Shown piece after piece: positions 43,052 to 53,100 of a DNA stretch of 64,000 nucleotides. Positions within the stretch are counted from its first letter, which is position 1; every line of letters begins with the position of its first letter. The stretch is from Sphingomonas lenta (lineage in GTDB: Bacteria > Pseudomonadota > Alphaproteobacteria > Sphingomonadales > Sphingomonadaceae): the NCBI RefSeq assembly GCF_002288825.1, contig NZ_NSLI01000002.1:248001-312000 (forward strand). The letters run 5' to 3'. A program made the translations under genes and the position numbers. The notes beneath the pieces are model-generated. The model made no database searches and was not told where the DNA came from. It saw only the letters and a list, made by a program, of their open reading frames with translations.

Positions 43052-44419
43052 CTACTGCGCGAACAGCAGGACCGGCGTCTCCAGGTAGCGCTTGAGCGCC
43101 TGGACGTAGGACGCGGCGTCCCAGCCGTCGACGACGCGGTGGTCGCAGCTGATGGAGATGTTCATCAGCTTCGCGCGGCGGATGTCGTCGCCGTCGAACA
43201 CCGGCCGCTCGACGATCTTGTTGGGCCCGATAATCGCCACCTCCGGCCGGTTGATCACCGGGGTGGTCGCGACACCGCCGAGCGGCCCGAGCGAGGTGAT
43301 GGTGATCGTGCCGCCGCCGAGCTCGGAGGGCGCGAGCTTGTTCGCGCGCGCCGCGTCGGCGAGGCGGCCGATCTCGGTGGCGAGCTGCCACACGTTCTTG
43401 TCCTGCGCGTCGCGGATCACGGGTACGGTGAGGCCGGCGTCGGTCTGCGTCGCCATGCCCATATGCACGCGGCCCGAGCGCGTCACCACGCCCGCCTCGT
43501 CATCGTAGCGCGCGTTGAGCATCGGGAACTCGGGGAGCGTCCGGCAGATCGCGACGATCATCAGCGGCAGGAGGGTCAGCTTGGGCCGCTGCCCACGGTT
43601 CGCGTTCAGATCCGCGCGCACCCGCTCCAACTCGGTCACATCGCATTCGTCGACGTAGGTGAAGTGGGGGATGTGGCGTTTCGATGCGGCCATGTTCTCC
43701 GCGATGCGGCGGCGCATGCCGATGACGCGGATCGCCTCGTCCTCGCGGGCGCGGGAGGCGCCCGAGCCGTAACCCTGGCCGGCGTTGTAGCGGAGGAACG
43801 CGTCGAGGTCGGCGTGGCGGACGCGGCCGTCCTCCGCGGGCTGGACCTGGGAAAGGTCGACGCCCAGCTCCTTCGCGCGCTGGCGCACGGCGGGGGATGC
43901 GAGGACGGGCTTCTGCTCCCTCTCTCCTCCGGAGAGAGGGGCAGTACGAGGCGCATCGCCCTGAACGGCCCCTCTCCCGACCTCGCCTCCGGCTCGGCCA
44001 CCCTCTCCCCGCAGGGGAGAGGGAGAAGGGTCGATCCCCTCCCGTGCGGGCGTGGTCATCACCTGGGGCGCGACCTCGTCGACGCCGGGGTTCTCCGCGC
44101 CGTACTGTTCGGCGACCTCGCGCTGCTCCTCGGTAGGCGGCGCGGCTTCCAGCTCGGCCTGGACCGGCGCGTCCTCGCCTTCCGTCTCGATCACTACCAG
44201 CGCGGAGCCGATCGGCACCTGGTCGCCCACCTCGCCCGCCAGCTCGACGACGACGCCCGCGACGGGGCTCTCCATCTCGACGGTGGCCTTGTCGGTCATC
44301 ATGTCGGCGATGTTCTGGTCTTCCTCGACCCGATCGCCGATCTTGATGTGCCAGGCCACGATCTCGGCCTCGGCGATGCCTTCGCCGATGTCCGGCAGAC
44401 GGAAAGTGAAGCGCGCCAT
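43052..44419 (-). CDS. bkdB: Dihydrolipoyl acyltransferase (E2) of branched-chain 2-oxoacid dehydrogenase, with repeat-encoded linker
   Basis: A 455-residue E2. The lipoyl domain carries MMTDKATVEM with lipoylated K44. The peripheral subunit-binding domain is SPAVRQRAKELGVDLSQVQP, and the catalytic domain ends with SCDHRVVDGWDAA (HxxxDG). Residues about 130-168, in the linker between the first two domains, are encoded by a family D repeat (43916-44030). This is a flexible region, so the insertion is probably tolerated. It is the last gene of the E1 alpha-E1 beta-E2 operon; E3 is not in the window. Confidence 0.92.
   Translation of the reverse strand: MARFTFRLPDIGEGIAEAEIVAWHIKIGDRVEEDQNIADMMTDKATVEMESPVAGVVVELAGEVGDQVPIGSALVVIETEGEDAPVQAELEAAPPTEEQREVAEQYGAENPGVDEVAPQVMTTPAREGIDPSPSPLRGEGGRAGGEVGRGAVQGDAPRTAPLSGGEREQKPVLASPAVRQRAKELGVDLSQVQPAEDGRVRHADLDAFLRYNAGQGYGSGASRAREDEAIRVIGMRRRIAENMAASKRHIPHFTYVDECDVTELERVRADLNANRGQRPKLTLLPLMIVAICRTLPEFPMLNARYDDEAGVVTRSGRVHMGMATQTDAGLTVPVIRDAQDKNVWQLATEIGRLADAARANKLAPSELGGGTITITSLGPLGGVATTPVINRPEVAIIGPNKIVERPVFDGDDIRRAKLMNISISCDHRVVDGWDAASYVQALKRYLETPVLLFAQ
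43916..44030. repeat. Palindromic repeat, family D-like, inside the E2 reading frame
   Basis: A 115-bp element with arms ctccctctctcctccggaga and ccctctccccgcaggggaga. It keeps the reading frame and encodes about 39 residues rich in Gly, Pro, Ser and Arg. Confidence 0.85.
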
Positions 44420-44430
44420 CCAACAAACCC

Positions 44431-44510
44431 CGTTCGTGTCGAGCGCAGTCGAGACACCCTTGAGCGGTGCCCCTTGCTCCCGTTTCTCGACTGCGCTCGA
44501 AACGAACGGG
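44431..44510. repeat. Palindromic repeat, family F (GTCGAGCGCAGTCGAGA type)
   Basis: An 80-bp inverted repeat between E1 beta and E2: left arm cgttcgtgtcgagcgcagtc, right arm tctcgactgcgctcgaaacg. It resembles family E in its CGTTCG termini but has a different core. Confidence 0.8.
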
Positions 44511-44526
44511 AGTGGGGTGGATTCGG

Positions 44527-45609
44527 CTAGTCCTTCATGATCTTCTTGAGCGCCTCGCCGATGCGCACCGGGCCGGGAAAATAGGCCCATTCCAGGCTGT
44601 GCGGGTAGGGCGTGTCGAAGCCCGTCACACGCTCGACCGGCGCTTCAAGGTGGTAGAAGCAGCGCTCCTGGACGAGCGCGGAGAGCTCCGCGCCGAAGCC
44701 GCTGGTCCGCGTCGCCTCGTGGACGATCATGCAGCGGCCCGTCTTCTTCACCGACGCCTCGATCGTCTCGATATCGAGGGGGACGAGCGTGCGCAGGTCG
44801 ATGATCTCCGCGTCCACGCCCGCTTCGGCGACCACGCCGGAGACGACGTGCACCATCGTGCCGTAGCAGAGAATGGTGAGCGCCTCGCCCGCGCGGACCA
44901 CCTGCGCCTTGCCCAGCTCCACGCGGTAATAGCCGGTCGGCACCTCGCCGCCCCCATGCGCGCTCCAGTTCTTGGCCGGCCGGTCCCAGTGGCCGTCGAA
45001 CGGGCCGTTGTAGATGCGCTTGGGCTCGAGGAAGAGGACGGGGTCGTTGTCCTCGATCGCGGCGATCAGCAGGCCCTTGGCGTCGTAGGGCGTGGACGGG
45101 ATCACCGTCTTGATGCCCGACACGTGCGTGAAGATGCCCTCGGGGCTCTGCGAGTGCGTCTGCCCACCGAAGATGCCGCCGCCATAGGGCGAGCGCACGG
45201 TGATGGGCGAGGTGAACTCGCCCGCCGACCGGTAGCGCAGCCGCGCCGCTTCGGAGACGAGCTGGTCGAGCGCCGGGTAGATATAGTCGGCGAACTGAAT
45301 TTCCGGCACCGGCCTGAGGCCGTACGCCCCCATGCCGATGGCGACGCCGACGATGCCGATCTCCGTGATCGGCGTGTCGAACACGCGCGTCTTGCCGTAT
45401 TTGGTCTGGAGCCCCGCGGTCGCGCGGAACACGCCGCCGAAATAGCCCACGTCCTCGCCCATGACGATCACGTCGGGGTCGCGGTCCATGACGACGTCCA
45501 GGGCGGAGTTGATCGCCTGGATCATGTTCATGCGGACGGCGGCGGGCGCGTCGGCCCCGCCGACCCGCCCGCCGTCCGACGTCACGGGATCGAGTATAGT
45601 GTCGGTCAT
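44527..45609 (-). CDS. bkdA2: 2-oxoisovalerate dehydrogenase E1 beta subunit
   Basis: A 360-residue transketolase-like protein. MGEDVGYFGGVFRATAGL, DTPITEIGIVGVAIGMGAYGL, QFADYIYPALDQLVSEAARLRYRS and SPEGIFTHVSGIKTVIPSTPYDAKGL are characteristic of branched-chain E1 beta rather than pyruvate E1 beta. With the alpha subunit it binds thiamine diphosphate and decarboxylates branched 2-oxoacids, handing the acyl group to E2. It lies between repeats on both sides in the same operon. Confidence 0.93.
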   Translation of the reverse strand: MTDTILDPVTSDGGRVGGADAPAAVRMNMIQAINSALDVVMDRDPDVIVMGEDVGYFGGVFRATAGLQTKYGKTRVFDTPITEIGIVGVAIGMGAYGLRPVPEIQFADYIYPALDQLVSEAARLRYRSAGEFTSPITVRSPYGGGIFGGQTHSQSPEGIFTHVSGIKTVIPSTPYDAKGLLIAAIEDNDPVLFLEPKRIYNGPFDGHWDRPAKNWSAHGGGEVPTGYYRVELGKAQVVRAGEALTILCYGTMVHVVSGVVAEAGVDAEIIDLRTLVPLDIETIEASVKKTGRCMIVHEATRTSGFGAELSALVQERCFYHLEAPVERVTGFDTPYPHSLEWAYFPGPVRIGEALKKIMKD

Positions 45610-45620
45610 GCCTTCTTCCT

Positions 45621-45811
45621 CCCTCGCCCCTCCGCAGGAGGGGAGAGGGCTATCGTAGCTTGGCGGCGGAGCCGCCTAGCGAAGATGGGGAGAGGGGTGG
45701 GCGCCGCACAGCGGCGCGCGAGCCTATGGCTCGCTCGACCCCTCTCCCAGCTACGACTAGGCGGCAAGCCGCCAAGTCTGCGCAACCCTCTCCCCTGTCC
45801 AGGGGAGAGGG
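45621..45811. repeat. Palindromic repeat, family D-like, long copy
   Basis: About 191 bp between E1 alpha and E1 beta. Outer arms ccctcgcccctccgcaggag / ccctctcccctgtccagggg flank a second pair: TAGCTTGGCGGC...AAGCCGCCAAG. It is the longest element in the window and may be two nested elements. Confidence 0.8.
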
Positions 45812-45820
45812 AGAGGCCGA

Positions 45821-47107
45821 TCACTTCCTCGCCCATGGTCGCCCCGACGCCTCTTCCTCGTCGAGCATCATCTGGCGCTGCTCGCGCAAGTGCCAGGGCA
45901 TGTCCTCGAACACCCCGTCGAACAGGCTGTCCAGCGGCTGGTGGAGGCCGTGGCCGAGGATGCCGTTCTTCTCGGCCTCCTTCTGGCAGTCGCGGACGTG
46001 CGCGGCGAGCTCCTTGTCCTGGCGCTCGTGCCGCTCCTCGTCCCATTCGCCCAACGCGATCAGGTGGTCGCGCAGCCGGCGGATCGGGTCGCCCAGCGGC
46101 CAGGCGTTGGGCTCGCCGGCCGATCGGTAGGCGCTGGGGTCGTCGGAGGTCGAGTGCCCCTCCGCACGGTAGGTGAAGTGCTCGATCAGCGTCGGGCCCT
46201 GGTTGGTGCGCGCGCGCTCGGCGGCCCATTGCGTAGCGGCGTAGACGGCGAGCGCGTCGTTGCCGTCCACGCGCAGGCCCGCGATGCCGTAGCCCACCGC
46301 GCGCGCGGCGAAGGTCGTCGCCTCCGCGCCCGCGAAGCCGGAGAAGCTGGAGATCGCCCACTGGTTGTTGACGACGTTCATCACCACGGGCGCGCGGTAC
46401 ACGCTGGCGAAGGTGCAGGCGGAGTGGAAGTCGCCCTCCGCGGTCGACCCTTCGCCGCACCAGGTCGCGGCGATGCGGCTGTCGCCCTTGACCGCCGACG
46501 CCATCGCCCAGCCCACCGCCTGCGGATATTGCGTGGCGAGGTTGCCGGAGATCGAGAAGAAGCCGTGGTCCTTGGCCGAATACATGATCGGCAGCTGCTT
46601 GCCGCCGAGCTTGTCGCCCGAGTTCGAGTAGATCTGGTTCATCATCTCGACGAGCGGGTAGCCGCGCGAGATCAGGATCCCCTGCTGGCGATAGGACGGG
46701 AAGCACATGTCGTCGCGGTCCATCGCGAAGGCCGCAGCCACCGACACCGCCTCCTCGCCCGTCGACTTCATGTAGAAGCTGGTCTTGCCCTGGCGCTGCG
46801 CCCTGAACATGCGCTCGTCGAACGCGCGGGTCAGCGCCATCGCGCGCAGCATCTCGCGTAAGCGGTCGGGGCTGAGCTTCGGGTCCCAGGGACCGACCGC
46901 CCCGCCCTCCTCGTCGAGCACGCGCACCAGCGTATAGGCGAGCTCGGTGAAGCGGCCGGCGGGCTCGGCGGTGTCGGGCCGGCGCGCGGAGCCGGCGGGC
47001 GGCACGTCGACGTCGGCGAAGTCGACCGGGTCGCCCGGGCGGAATTTGGGCTCCGGCACGTGCAGCGACAACGGGGGCATGTTGGCGCGAACGGGTTCGC
47101 TCGCCAT
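45821..47107 (-). CDS. bkdA1: 2-oxoisovalerate dehydrogenase E1 alpha subunit
   Basis: A 428-residue protein. The thiamine-diphosphate motif is WCGEGSTAEGDFHSACTFAS followed by NNQWAIS. SFYMKSTGEEAVSVAAAFAM and YRAEGHSTSDDPSAYRSAGE (phosphorylation-loop region) are typical of branched-chain E1 alpha. The N-terminal 70 residues are variable and proline-rich. It is the first gene of the operon; the 285-bp region upstream is shared with the divergent SOS operon. Confidence 0.94.
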   Translation of the reverse strand: MASEPVRANMPPLSLHVPEPKFRPGDPVDFADVDVPPAGSARRPDTAEPAGRFTELAYTLVRVLDEEGGAVGPWDPKLSPDRLREMLRAMALTRAFDERMFRAQRQGKTSFYMKSTGEEAVSVAAAFAMDRDDMCFPSYRQQGILISRGYPLVEMMNQIYSNSGDKLGGKQLPIMYSAKDHGFFSISGNLATQYPQAVGWAMASAVKGDSRIAATWCGEGSTAEGDFHSACTFASVYRAPVVMNVVNNQWAISSFSGFAGAEATTFAARAVGYGIAGLRVDGNDALAVYAATQWAAERARTNQGPTLIEHFTYRAEGHSTSDDPSAYRSAGEPNAWPLGDPIRRLRDHLIALGEWDEERHERQDKELAAHVRDCQKEAEKNGILGHGLHQPLDSLFDGVFEDMPWHLREQRQMMLDEEEASGRPWARK

Positions 47108-47336
47108 TCGTGAACTCTCCTCGGGCGCGCCGTCTGGCGCGGCGGCTTGTCGGGGGAGCCCTTCGGACGGTTGGAATAATATTTCAAGCCCCGCTCAGCG
47201 CCCGAGCCCAACTCCCCATCGGGAGTTGGACGCGGACCAGCGCTGAGCCCGGCCGGCGGGGCCGCCAGCCCCGACCGACGCGGCTTCGCCGCGTCGCTGG
47301 CCATTCCAAAACACCAAACCCACTCGACTCGCCAGC

Positions 47337-47362
47337 GGAACAAACTAAGAACATAGCCCGTT
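47337..47362 (+). promoter_or_regulatory. EcfG-like promoter overlapping the SOS box of imuA
   Basis: GGAAC (47337-47341), 17 nt, CGTT (47359-47362), a full match to GGAAC-N16/17-CGTT. The first GAAC of the LexA box is part of the same GGAAC, so the match may be partly coincidental. The start codon of imuA is 31 nt downstream. Confidence 0.4.
47338..47352 (+). promoter_or_regulatory. LexA (SOS) box of the imuA-imuB-dnaE2 operon
   Basis: GAAC (47338-47341), 7 nt, GAAC (47349-47352), the direct-repeat operator used by alphaproteobacterial LexA. It ends 40 nt upstream of the imuA GTG, the expected position for an SOS-controlled mutasome operon. Confidence 0.85.
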
Positions 47363-47392
47363 GCTGATTCGAGTCGCGTCCGAGAAGAACCC

Positions 47393-48148
47393 GTGAGCCA
47401 GACCCTAGCAGAGCTACGCGAGACGCTGCGCCGCATCGAGGGCGACGGCTATCAGCGCCGCCCGTCGCTCCCTTTCGGCGTGTCCGCGATCGACGGCAAG
47501 CTCGCCAACGGCGGCCTCAGGCTCGACGCGCTGCACGAGGTGGCGGGCGCGCGGCCCTGCCTGGGCGACGACGCGTCCGCCACCCTGTTCATCGCCGGAA
47601 TCGCGGCGCGCGCCTGGGGGCCGGTGCTGTGGGTGGTCAAGCGCCGCGACCTGTTCGCGCCGGGGCTCTACCAGGCGGGACTCGCGCCGCACCGCGTCCT
47701 CTACGCCGAGGCGCGAGACGATGCCGAGCTGCTGGCCATCATGGAGGAGGGCCTGCGTCACCGCGGCCTCGGCGCGGTGATCGGCGAGGTCAAGCGCGCC
47801 GGCCTCGCCGCCACGCGCCGGCTCCAGCTCGCCGCGGAGGGCGGCCGCACGATCGCGCTGCTCCTGAAGGGCCACGCCCGCGACGGGGCGGACCCTCTGG
47901 GCCAGCCCTCGGCCGCGCTCACCCGCTGGCGCGTCAAGTCCGCGCCGTCGGCTCCCCTGTCGTTCGAGGGCGTAGGGCGGGCGCGGTGGCGCCTGGAGCT
48001 GGTTCGCCAAAAAGGGGGCGAGCCTTTCGAAATGCTTGTGGAGGCTCCTGATGAGACGGGTCGCATCGCTGTTCCTGCCAGACTGGCCGCTGGACCGGCT
48101 CCGGGGCGCGGGGCGGACGCCGAAGACGTCGCCCGAGCGACCGGCTGA
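47393..48148 (+). CDS. imuA: SOS mutagenesis protein ImuA
   Basis: A 251-residue RecA/SulA-like protein with a GTG start. LPFGVSAIDGKLANGGLRLDALHEVAG is the ImuA opening, followed by WVVKRRDLFAPGLYQAGL and VIGEVKRAGLAATRRLQLAAEGGRTIALLL. A canonical P-loop is absent, as usual for ImuA. It works with ImuB and DnaE2 in damage-induced mutagenesis. The last 98 nt overlap imuB. The promoter region has a LexA box. Confidence 0.92.
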   Translation: MSQTLAELRETLRRIEGDGYQRRPSLPFGVSAIDGKLANGGLRLDALHEVAGARPCLGDDASATLFIAGIAARAWGPVLWVVKRRDLFAPGLYQAGLAPHRVLYAEARDDAELLAIMEEGLRHRGLGAVIGEVKRAGLAATRRLQLAAEGGRTIALLLKGHARDGADPLGQPSAALTRWRVKSAPSAPLSFEGVGRARWRLELVRQKGGEPFEMLVEAPDETGRIAVPARLAAGPAPGRGADAEDVARATG

Positions 48149-50171
48149 TCCGGCGTTCCCGCCCCGCTCCGGCGGCGAACTCGACCGGCTGGGCGCGAGG
48201 GCCGCCGCCGAGCGCGCCAAGACCTGCTCGGTCCCGAACACGCCGGAAGGACGCCCCGGCGCGCTCTGGGCGCAGGACCGCGACCGCGCCGCCGCGCTCT
48301 CCCGCGGGCACCAGGGCGGCAACCCCGGTTGGCGGCCCGGCGCGAAATGGGCGAAGGCCGAGCTGGAGGAGGAGATCGCGCGGCTCCCGCTCCATCAGCG
48401 CCCCTCCATGCGCGAGATGGGCCGCCGCAGCGAGGCCGCCCCCCACCCCTTCCGCGCCCAATTTCTCGAAAAGGGGCGCTCGGACGAGGCGGGCGCGGTC
48501 CCGCCGGTCCGCACCAGCGGCGAAGGCCAGCGCGAGGGCCCCTATCCCGGCGAGGGCGCGTTTTTCCTGACCGGCCGCATGTCGGGCGGGATCGTGGGCC
48601 GGGCGTGCGCCGAGGACGCGCGCGCCCCGTCGGACGCACGTCGGGCCGTGCGCCGGCCGGCGGAGCCGCCGCTCGTCACCGCGCACCGGGTGGACGGCCG
48701 CGACCTGGTCCACGCCGCCAACGAAGCCGCGTGGGCGCTCGGGATCGCGCCCGGCATGTGGCTGACCCAAGCGCGGGTGATGGCGGCGGGGCTCCACATC
48801 CTGCCCGCCGATCCGGAAGGCGACCGCGCCGCGCTGCACGACCTCGCGGTCGCGCTCGCCCGGCGCTGGGCGCCGACGGTGGCCGTGTCGGACGACACGG
48901 GGCTGTTCGTCGACCTGACGGGCGTGGCGCACCTGCACGGCGGCGAGGAGGCGTTCGCCGAGCGGCTCCTGCGCCTCCTGGCGCGGCTGGGCTACGCCGC
49001 GCGGCTGGCGGTGGCCGATACGGCGGGCGCGGCCTGGGCGCTGGCGCGGCGGGGTCCCGCACCCGTCGTCATCGCGCCTCCGGCCCGGCACGTGGACGCG
49101 ATCGAGCCGCTGCCCGTCGCCGCGCTCCGCCTGGAGGAGGCGCATGTCCGTTTGCTGGACCGCCTGGGCGTGGGCACGGTGGCCGAGTTGATACGCCTGC
49201 CCCGTAAGCCGCTCATGCGGCGTTTCGGCGGCGCGCTGGTGCGACGCCTCGACCAGGCGACCGGCCGCGCGCCCGAGCCGCTGGAGCCGGTGGTCCCGCC
49301 CTTGGCCGTATCCGCCGTCCAGCGCTTCGCCGAACCGATCGCCACGCCCGAGCCGATCGGGCGCTGGATGGACATACTGTGCGCGCGGCTCGCGCGGTCG
49401 CTCGCCGAGGCGGGCTTGGGCGCGCGCGCGGTGCTGCTCGTCGCCGAGCGGATCGACCGGCGCGACCAACGCTTGCGCATCGGCCTCGCGCGCCCGAGCC
49501 GCGACCCGGCCCACCTGTCGCGCCTGTTCAGGCGACGGATCGAGGAAGTCGAGCCCGGCTTCGGCATCGAGGCGATGACCCTCCACGTGCTCCGCGCCGA
49601 CCCGCTGGCGCCGGAGGCGATCGGCGGGGCGCTCGATGAAGCGCTCGGCGACGGGACGCCCGACCTCGCCCCCCTGATCGACGCGCTGGCCAACCGGCTG
49701 CACGGCCGCGCGCCCTGGCGCGTCGAGCCGGTGGAGAGCGACGTGCCCGAGCGGTCGGCCGCGCGCGTTCCCGCGCTGGCCCCGCCCGACCGGCGGCCGC
49801 CGGCCCTCGGAGCCGACGACGTGCGCCGCCTCGCCGCGGCGGAGGACGACCATCCCTGGCACCCCCGCTGGCCCCGCCCCGTGCGCCTCCTGCCCCGCCC
49901 CGAGCCGGTCGAGCACGTGCTCGCCGAGCTGCCGGACCACCCGCCCAAGCGCTTCACCTGGCGCGGGCGGAGCTACCGGGTCGTACGCGCCGACGGCCCG
50001 GAGCGCATCGGGGGCGAATGGTGGCGCCGCCCGGCCGAGCGCGACGCCGTGCGCGATTATTTCAGCGTGGAGGACGAGGAAGGCCGCCGCTTCTGGCTCT
50101 TCCGCCGCGGCGACGGCGTGCGGGCGGAGACGGGCGACCTGTCCTGGCACCTGCACGGGACGTTCGGGTGA
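48051..50171 (+). CDS. imuB: Y-family polymerase-like mutasome protein ImuB, with long insertion
   Basis: A 706-residue protein. It starts MRRVASLFLPDWPLDRLRG, the normal ImuB N-terminus, but residues about 24-195 (GGELDRLGARAAAERAKTC, then GNPGWRPGAKWAKAEL and MGRRSEAAPH) are an insertion absent from most ImuB. The conserved part resumes at HRVDGRDLVHAANEAAWALG. ImuB lacks polymerase activity and bridges DnaE2 to the sliding clamp. A similar Cys-Ser-Val-Pro/WRPGA insertion exists, from memory, in other sphingomonads. Overlaps with both neighbours keep the operon tight. Confidence 0.9.
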   Translation: MRRVASLFLPDWPLDRLRGAGRTPKTSPERPADPAFPPRSGGELDRLGARAAAERAKTCSVPNTPEGRPGALWAQDRDRAAALSRGHQGGNPGWRPGAKWAKAELEEEIARLPLHQRPSMREMGRRSEAAPHPFRAQFLEKGRSDEAGAVPPVRTSGEGQREGPYPGEGAFFLTGRMSGGIVGRACAEDARAPSDARRAVRRPAEPPLVTAHRVDGRDLVHAANEAAWALGIAPGMWLTQARVMAAGLHILPADPEGDRAALHDLAVALARRWAPTVAVSDDTGLFVDLTGVAHLHGGEEAFAERLLRLLARLGYAARLAVADTAGAAWALARRGPAPVVIAPPARHVDAIEPLPVAALRLEEAHVRLLDRLGVGTVAELIRLPRKPLMRRFGGALVRRLDQATGRAPEPLEPVVPPLAVSAVQRFAEPIATPEPIGRWMDILCARLARSLAEAGLGARAVLLVAERIDRRDQRLRIGLARPSRDPAHLSRLFRRRIEEVEPGFGIEAMTLHVLRADPLAPEAIGGALDEALGDGTPDLAPLIDALANRLHGRAPWRVEPVESDVPERSAARVPALAPPDRRPPALGADDVRRLAAAEDDHPWHPRWPRPVRLLPRPEPVEHVLAELPDHPPKRFTWRGRSYRVVRADGPERIGGEWWRRPAERDAVRDYFSVEDEEGRRFWLFRRGDGVRAETGDLSWHLHGTFG

Positions 50172-53100
50172 GCTACGTCGAGCTGCAGGTCACCACCCAC
50201 TTCTCCTTCCTGCGCGGGGCGTCGTCGCCCGGAGAGCTGTTCAAGGCGGCTTCGGCGATGGGTTACAAGAAGCTGGGCGTGACCGACCGCAACTCGGTGG
50301 CGGGCGTAGTGCGTGCGCTGGTCGCGGCGGAGGAATGGGGCGTCGGCCTCGTCGTCGGCTGCCGGCTCGACCTCGTGACCGGCGCATCGCTCCTCGTTTG
50401 GCCGGAAGACCGAGCCGCTTGGAGCAGACTTACCGCCCTCCTGACGCGAGGCAAGAAGCGGGCGGACGCGCAGCGCGGCGAGAAGGGGACATGCTTCCTC
50501 CACTGGGAGGACGTCGCCGACGCGGCGCCGGGACTGGTGGCGTCGCTCGTGCCCGGACGCGACGGGGCGCATTCAAAGCAATTACGCTGGATGGCCGATC
50601 TGTTCGGCCGTGACCGCGGGCATGTATGCCTGACCTTCTATCGTCGTCCGGGTGACATCCGCCGGCTCCTGCACGATGCGGAGGCGGCCCGGCGGTTCGG
50701 CCTCCGACCGCTGGCCACTGGCGACGTGCTCTATCACGAGCCCGCCCGCCGGCCGCTTCAGGACGTCATGAGTGCGATCCGGGAAAGATGCACCGTCGAC
50801 CAGCTCGGCTTCCGCCGCGAGCGCCATGCCGACCGCCACCTGCAGTCCTCGAAGGATATGGAGCGGCGCTTCCGCCGTCATCCGGAAGCGATCGGAGCGA
50901 CGGCGGCGATCGCCGAGCGATGCACATTCTCCCTGCGCGACCTCAGTTACCAATATCCCGACGAGATCGTGATGAGCGGCCGGACGCCGCAGGACGCTTT
51001 GGTTATGCTGACGCGCAATGAGCTGGCGACGAAGTTGGCTCGGGGCGAACTGGCCGCCGGTTCCCTTGATCCGCCGCCGGAGGCCTATAGCCGACAGCTC
51101 GATCACGAACTCGCCTTGGTCGAGCGGAAGCGGTACGCGCCCTACTTCCTTACCGTGAACTCCATCATGAGCTACGCGCGGGCGCAGAGCATCATGTGCC
51201 AGGGCCGCGGCTCGGCGGCCAATTCGGTGATCTGCTTCGTGCTGGGCATCACCTCGATTGACCCGATCAAGCACAAGCTGCTGTTCGAGCGTTTCATCTC
51301 CGAGGAGCGGAATGAGCCGCCCGACATCGACATCGATTTCGAGCACGAGCGCCGCGAAGATGTGATTCAGTGGATCTACAAGATCTACGGGCACGAGCAC
51401 GCCGCGTTGACTGCGGTGGTCAGTCGCTTTCGTGCACGTGGCGCGGTCCGCGAAGTAGGCAAGGCGCTCGGATTGTCGGAGGACATGACCGGCACGCTAG
51501 CCCGCCAAGTATGGGGCTGGTCGAAGGACGGGGTCGGCGAACATCACGCCGAAGCGCTCAACCTCGATACGGGCGACGCGCGCCTGGCGCTCGCGCTTGA
51601 GCTGGCGCGCGAGCTGATTGGAACGCCGCGTCACTTGTCGCAGCATCCCGGCGGCTTCGTCCTCACCCGCGACCGGCTTGGTGGATTGGTGCCGGTCGAG
51701 CCGGCGACCATGCCGAAACGCTGGGTCATAGAATGGGAAAAGGCCGACGTGGAGGAGCTCGGCTTTATGAAGGTCGACATACTCGGGCTCGGCATGCTGG
51801 GCTGCCTGCGGCGAGCGTTCGACCTGCTCGACCGGCACAAACACCGGAAGCTCGACCTCGCCTCGCTCGAGCTGCAGGATGATGATCCGGCCACGTTCCA
51901 GATGATTCAGAAGGCGGATACGCTGGGTGTGTTCCAGATCGAGAGTCGCGCGCAAATGTCGATGCTGCCGCGCATGCGACCTGAAGACTTCTACGACCTC
52001 GCGATCCAGATCGCGATCGTGCGTCCTGGACCGATCCAAGGCAACATGGTCCACCCTTACCTGAAGCGGCGTGAACAACGACGCCTGAACCCGGACATCA
52101 AATTCCCGTACCCGACTCCGGAACTCGAGCCGGTGCTGGACAAGACGTTCGGCGTGCCGCTGTTCCAGGAGCAGGCGATGCAGGTCGCCATCGTCGGCGC
52201 GGGCTTCACACCCGGCGAGGCGGACAGTCTGCGCCGGGCCATGGCGACGTTCAAGCTGACCGGCGGCGTCTCCAAATTCAACGAGCGGCTGATCTCCGGC
52301 ATGCTGGCGCGGGGCATCGGTCGGGAGTTCGCCGAACGGCTGGTCAAGCAGATCGAGGGTTTCGGCTCGTACGGCTTCCCCGAAAGCCATGCGGCCAGCT
52401 TCGCTAAGATCGCCTACGCCTCCTCCTGGATGAAGTGTCACCACCCGGACGTCTTCTGCGCCGCGTTGCTCAACGCGCAGCCTATGGGCTTCTACGCGCC
52501 GGCGCAGATCGTGCGTGACGCGAAGGATCATAACGTCGAAGTCCGGCCAGTGTGCGTGCTGGACAGCGAATGGGACACGCGCATGGTGGGCCGGCTTGCG
52601 GCCGACGAAACCGGCCTGCTGCCGCTTCGCTTGGGCATGCGGGTGGTGGCCGGGCTGGCGGAGGTGGATGCGGACAAGATCCTGAAGGCCCGCGCCCGCG
52701 CTCCGTTCACGTCTCCGGAGGACTTGTGGCGACGGTCCGGCGCCAAGCTCGCCGCTCTGGAGGCGCTCGCCCGCGCGGACGCGTTCCACGGTTTCGGGCT
52801 GAACCGCCGCGAGGCGCTCTGGAGGTTGCGCGGATTGGGCGAAACGGCGCTGCCTCTAGTCGACGCGTCCGATATCGCCGAGGAACCGGCGGTCCTGAAG
52901 CCGCTATCCGCCGGGCGGGAGGTCGTGGAGGACTACCGTTCCACCCAGCTCTCGCTGCGCGCCCACCCGCTCAAGTTCCTGCGCGGCGAGCTCGACCGGC
53001 GCGGCATGACGCGATGCGGCGACCTCGCCCGCATCAAGGATGGCGCGTTCGTGGAGGTGGCGGGCGTCATCCTCGTCCGCCAACGGCCCGGCAGCGCCAG

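Noticed and set aside
47934..50156. Long open frame antisense to imuB (about 740 codons)
   Set aside because: It is Arg/Ala/Gly-rich with no recognisable domain and is a by-product of high GC; imuB on the other strand is clearly real.
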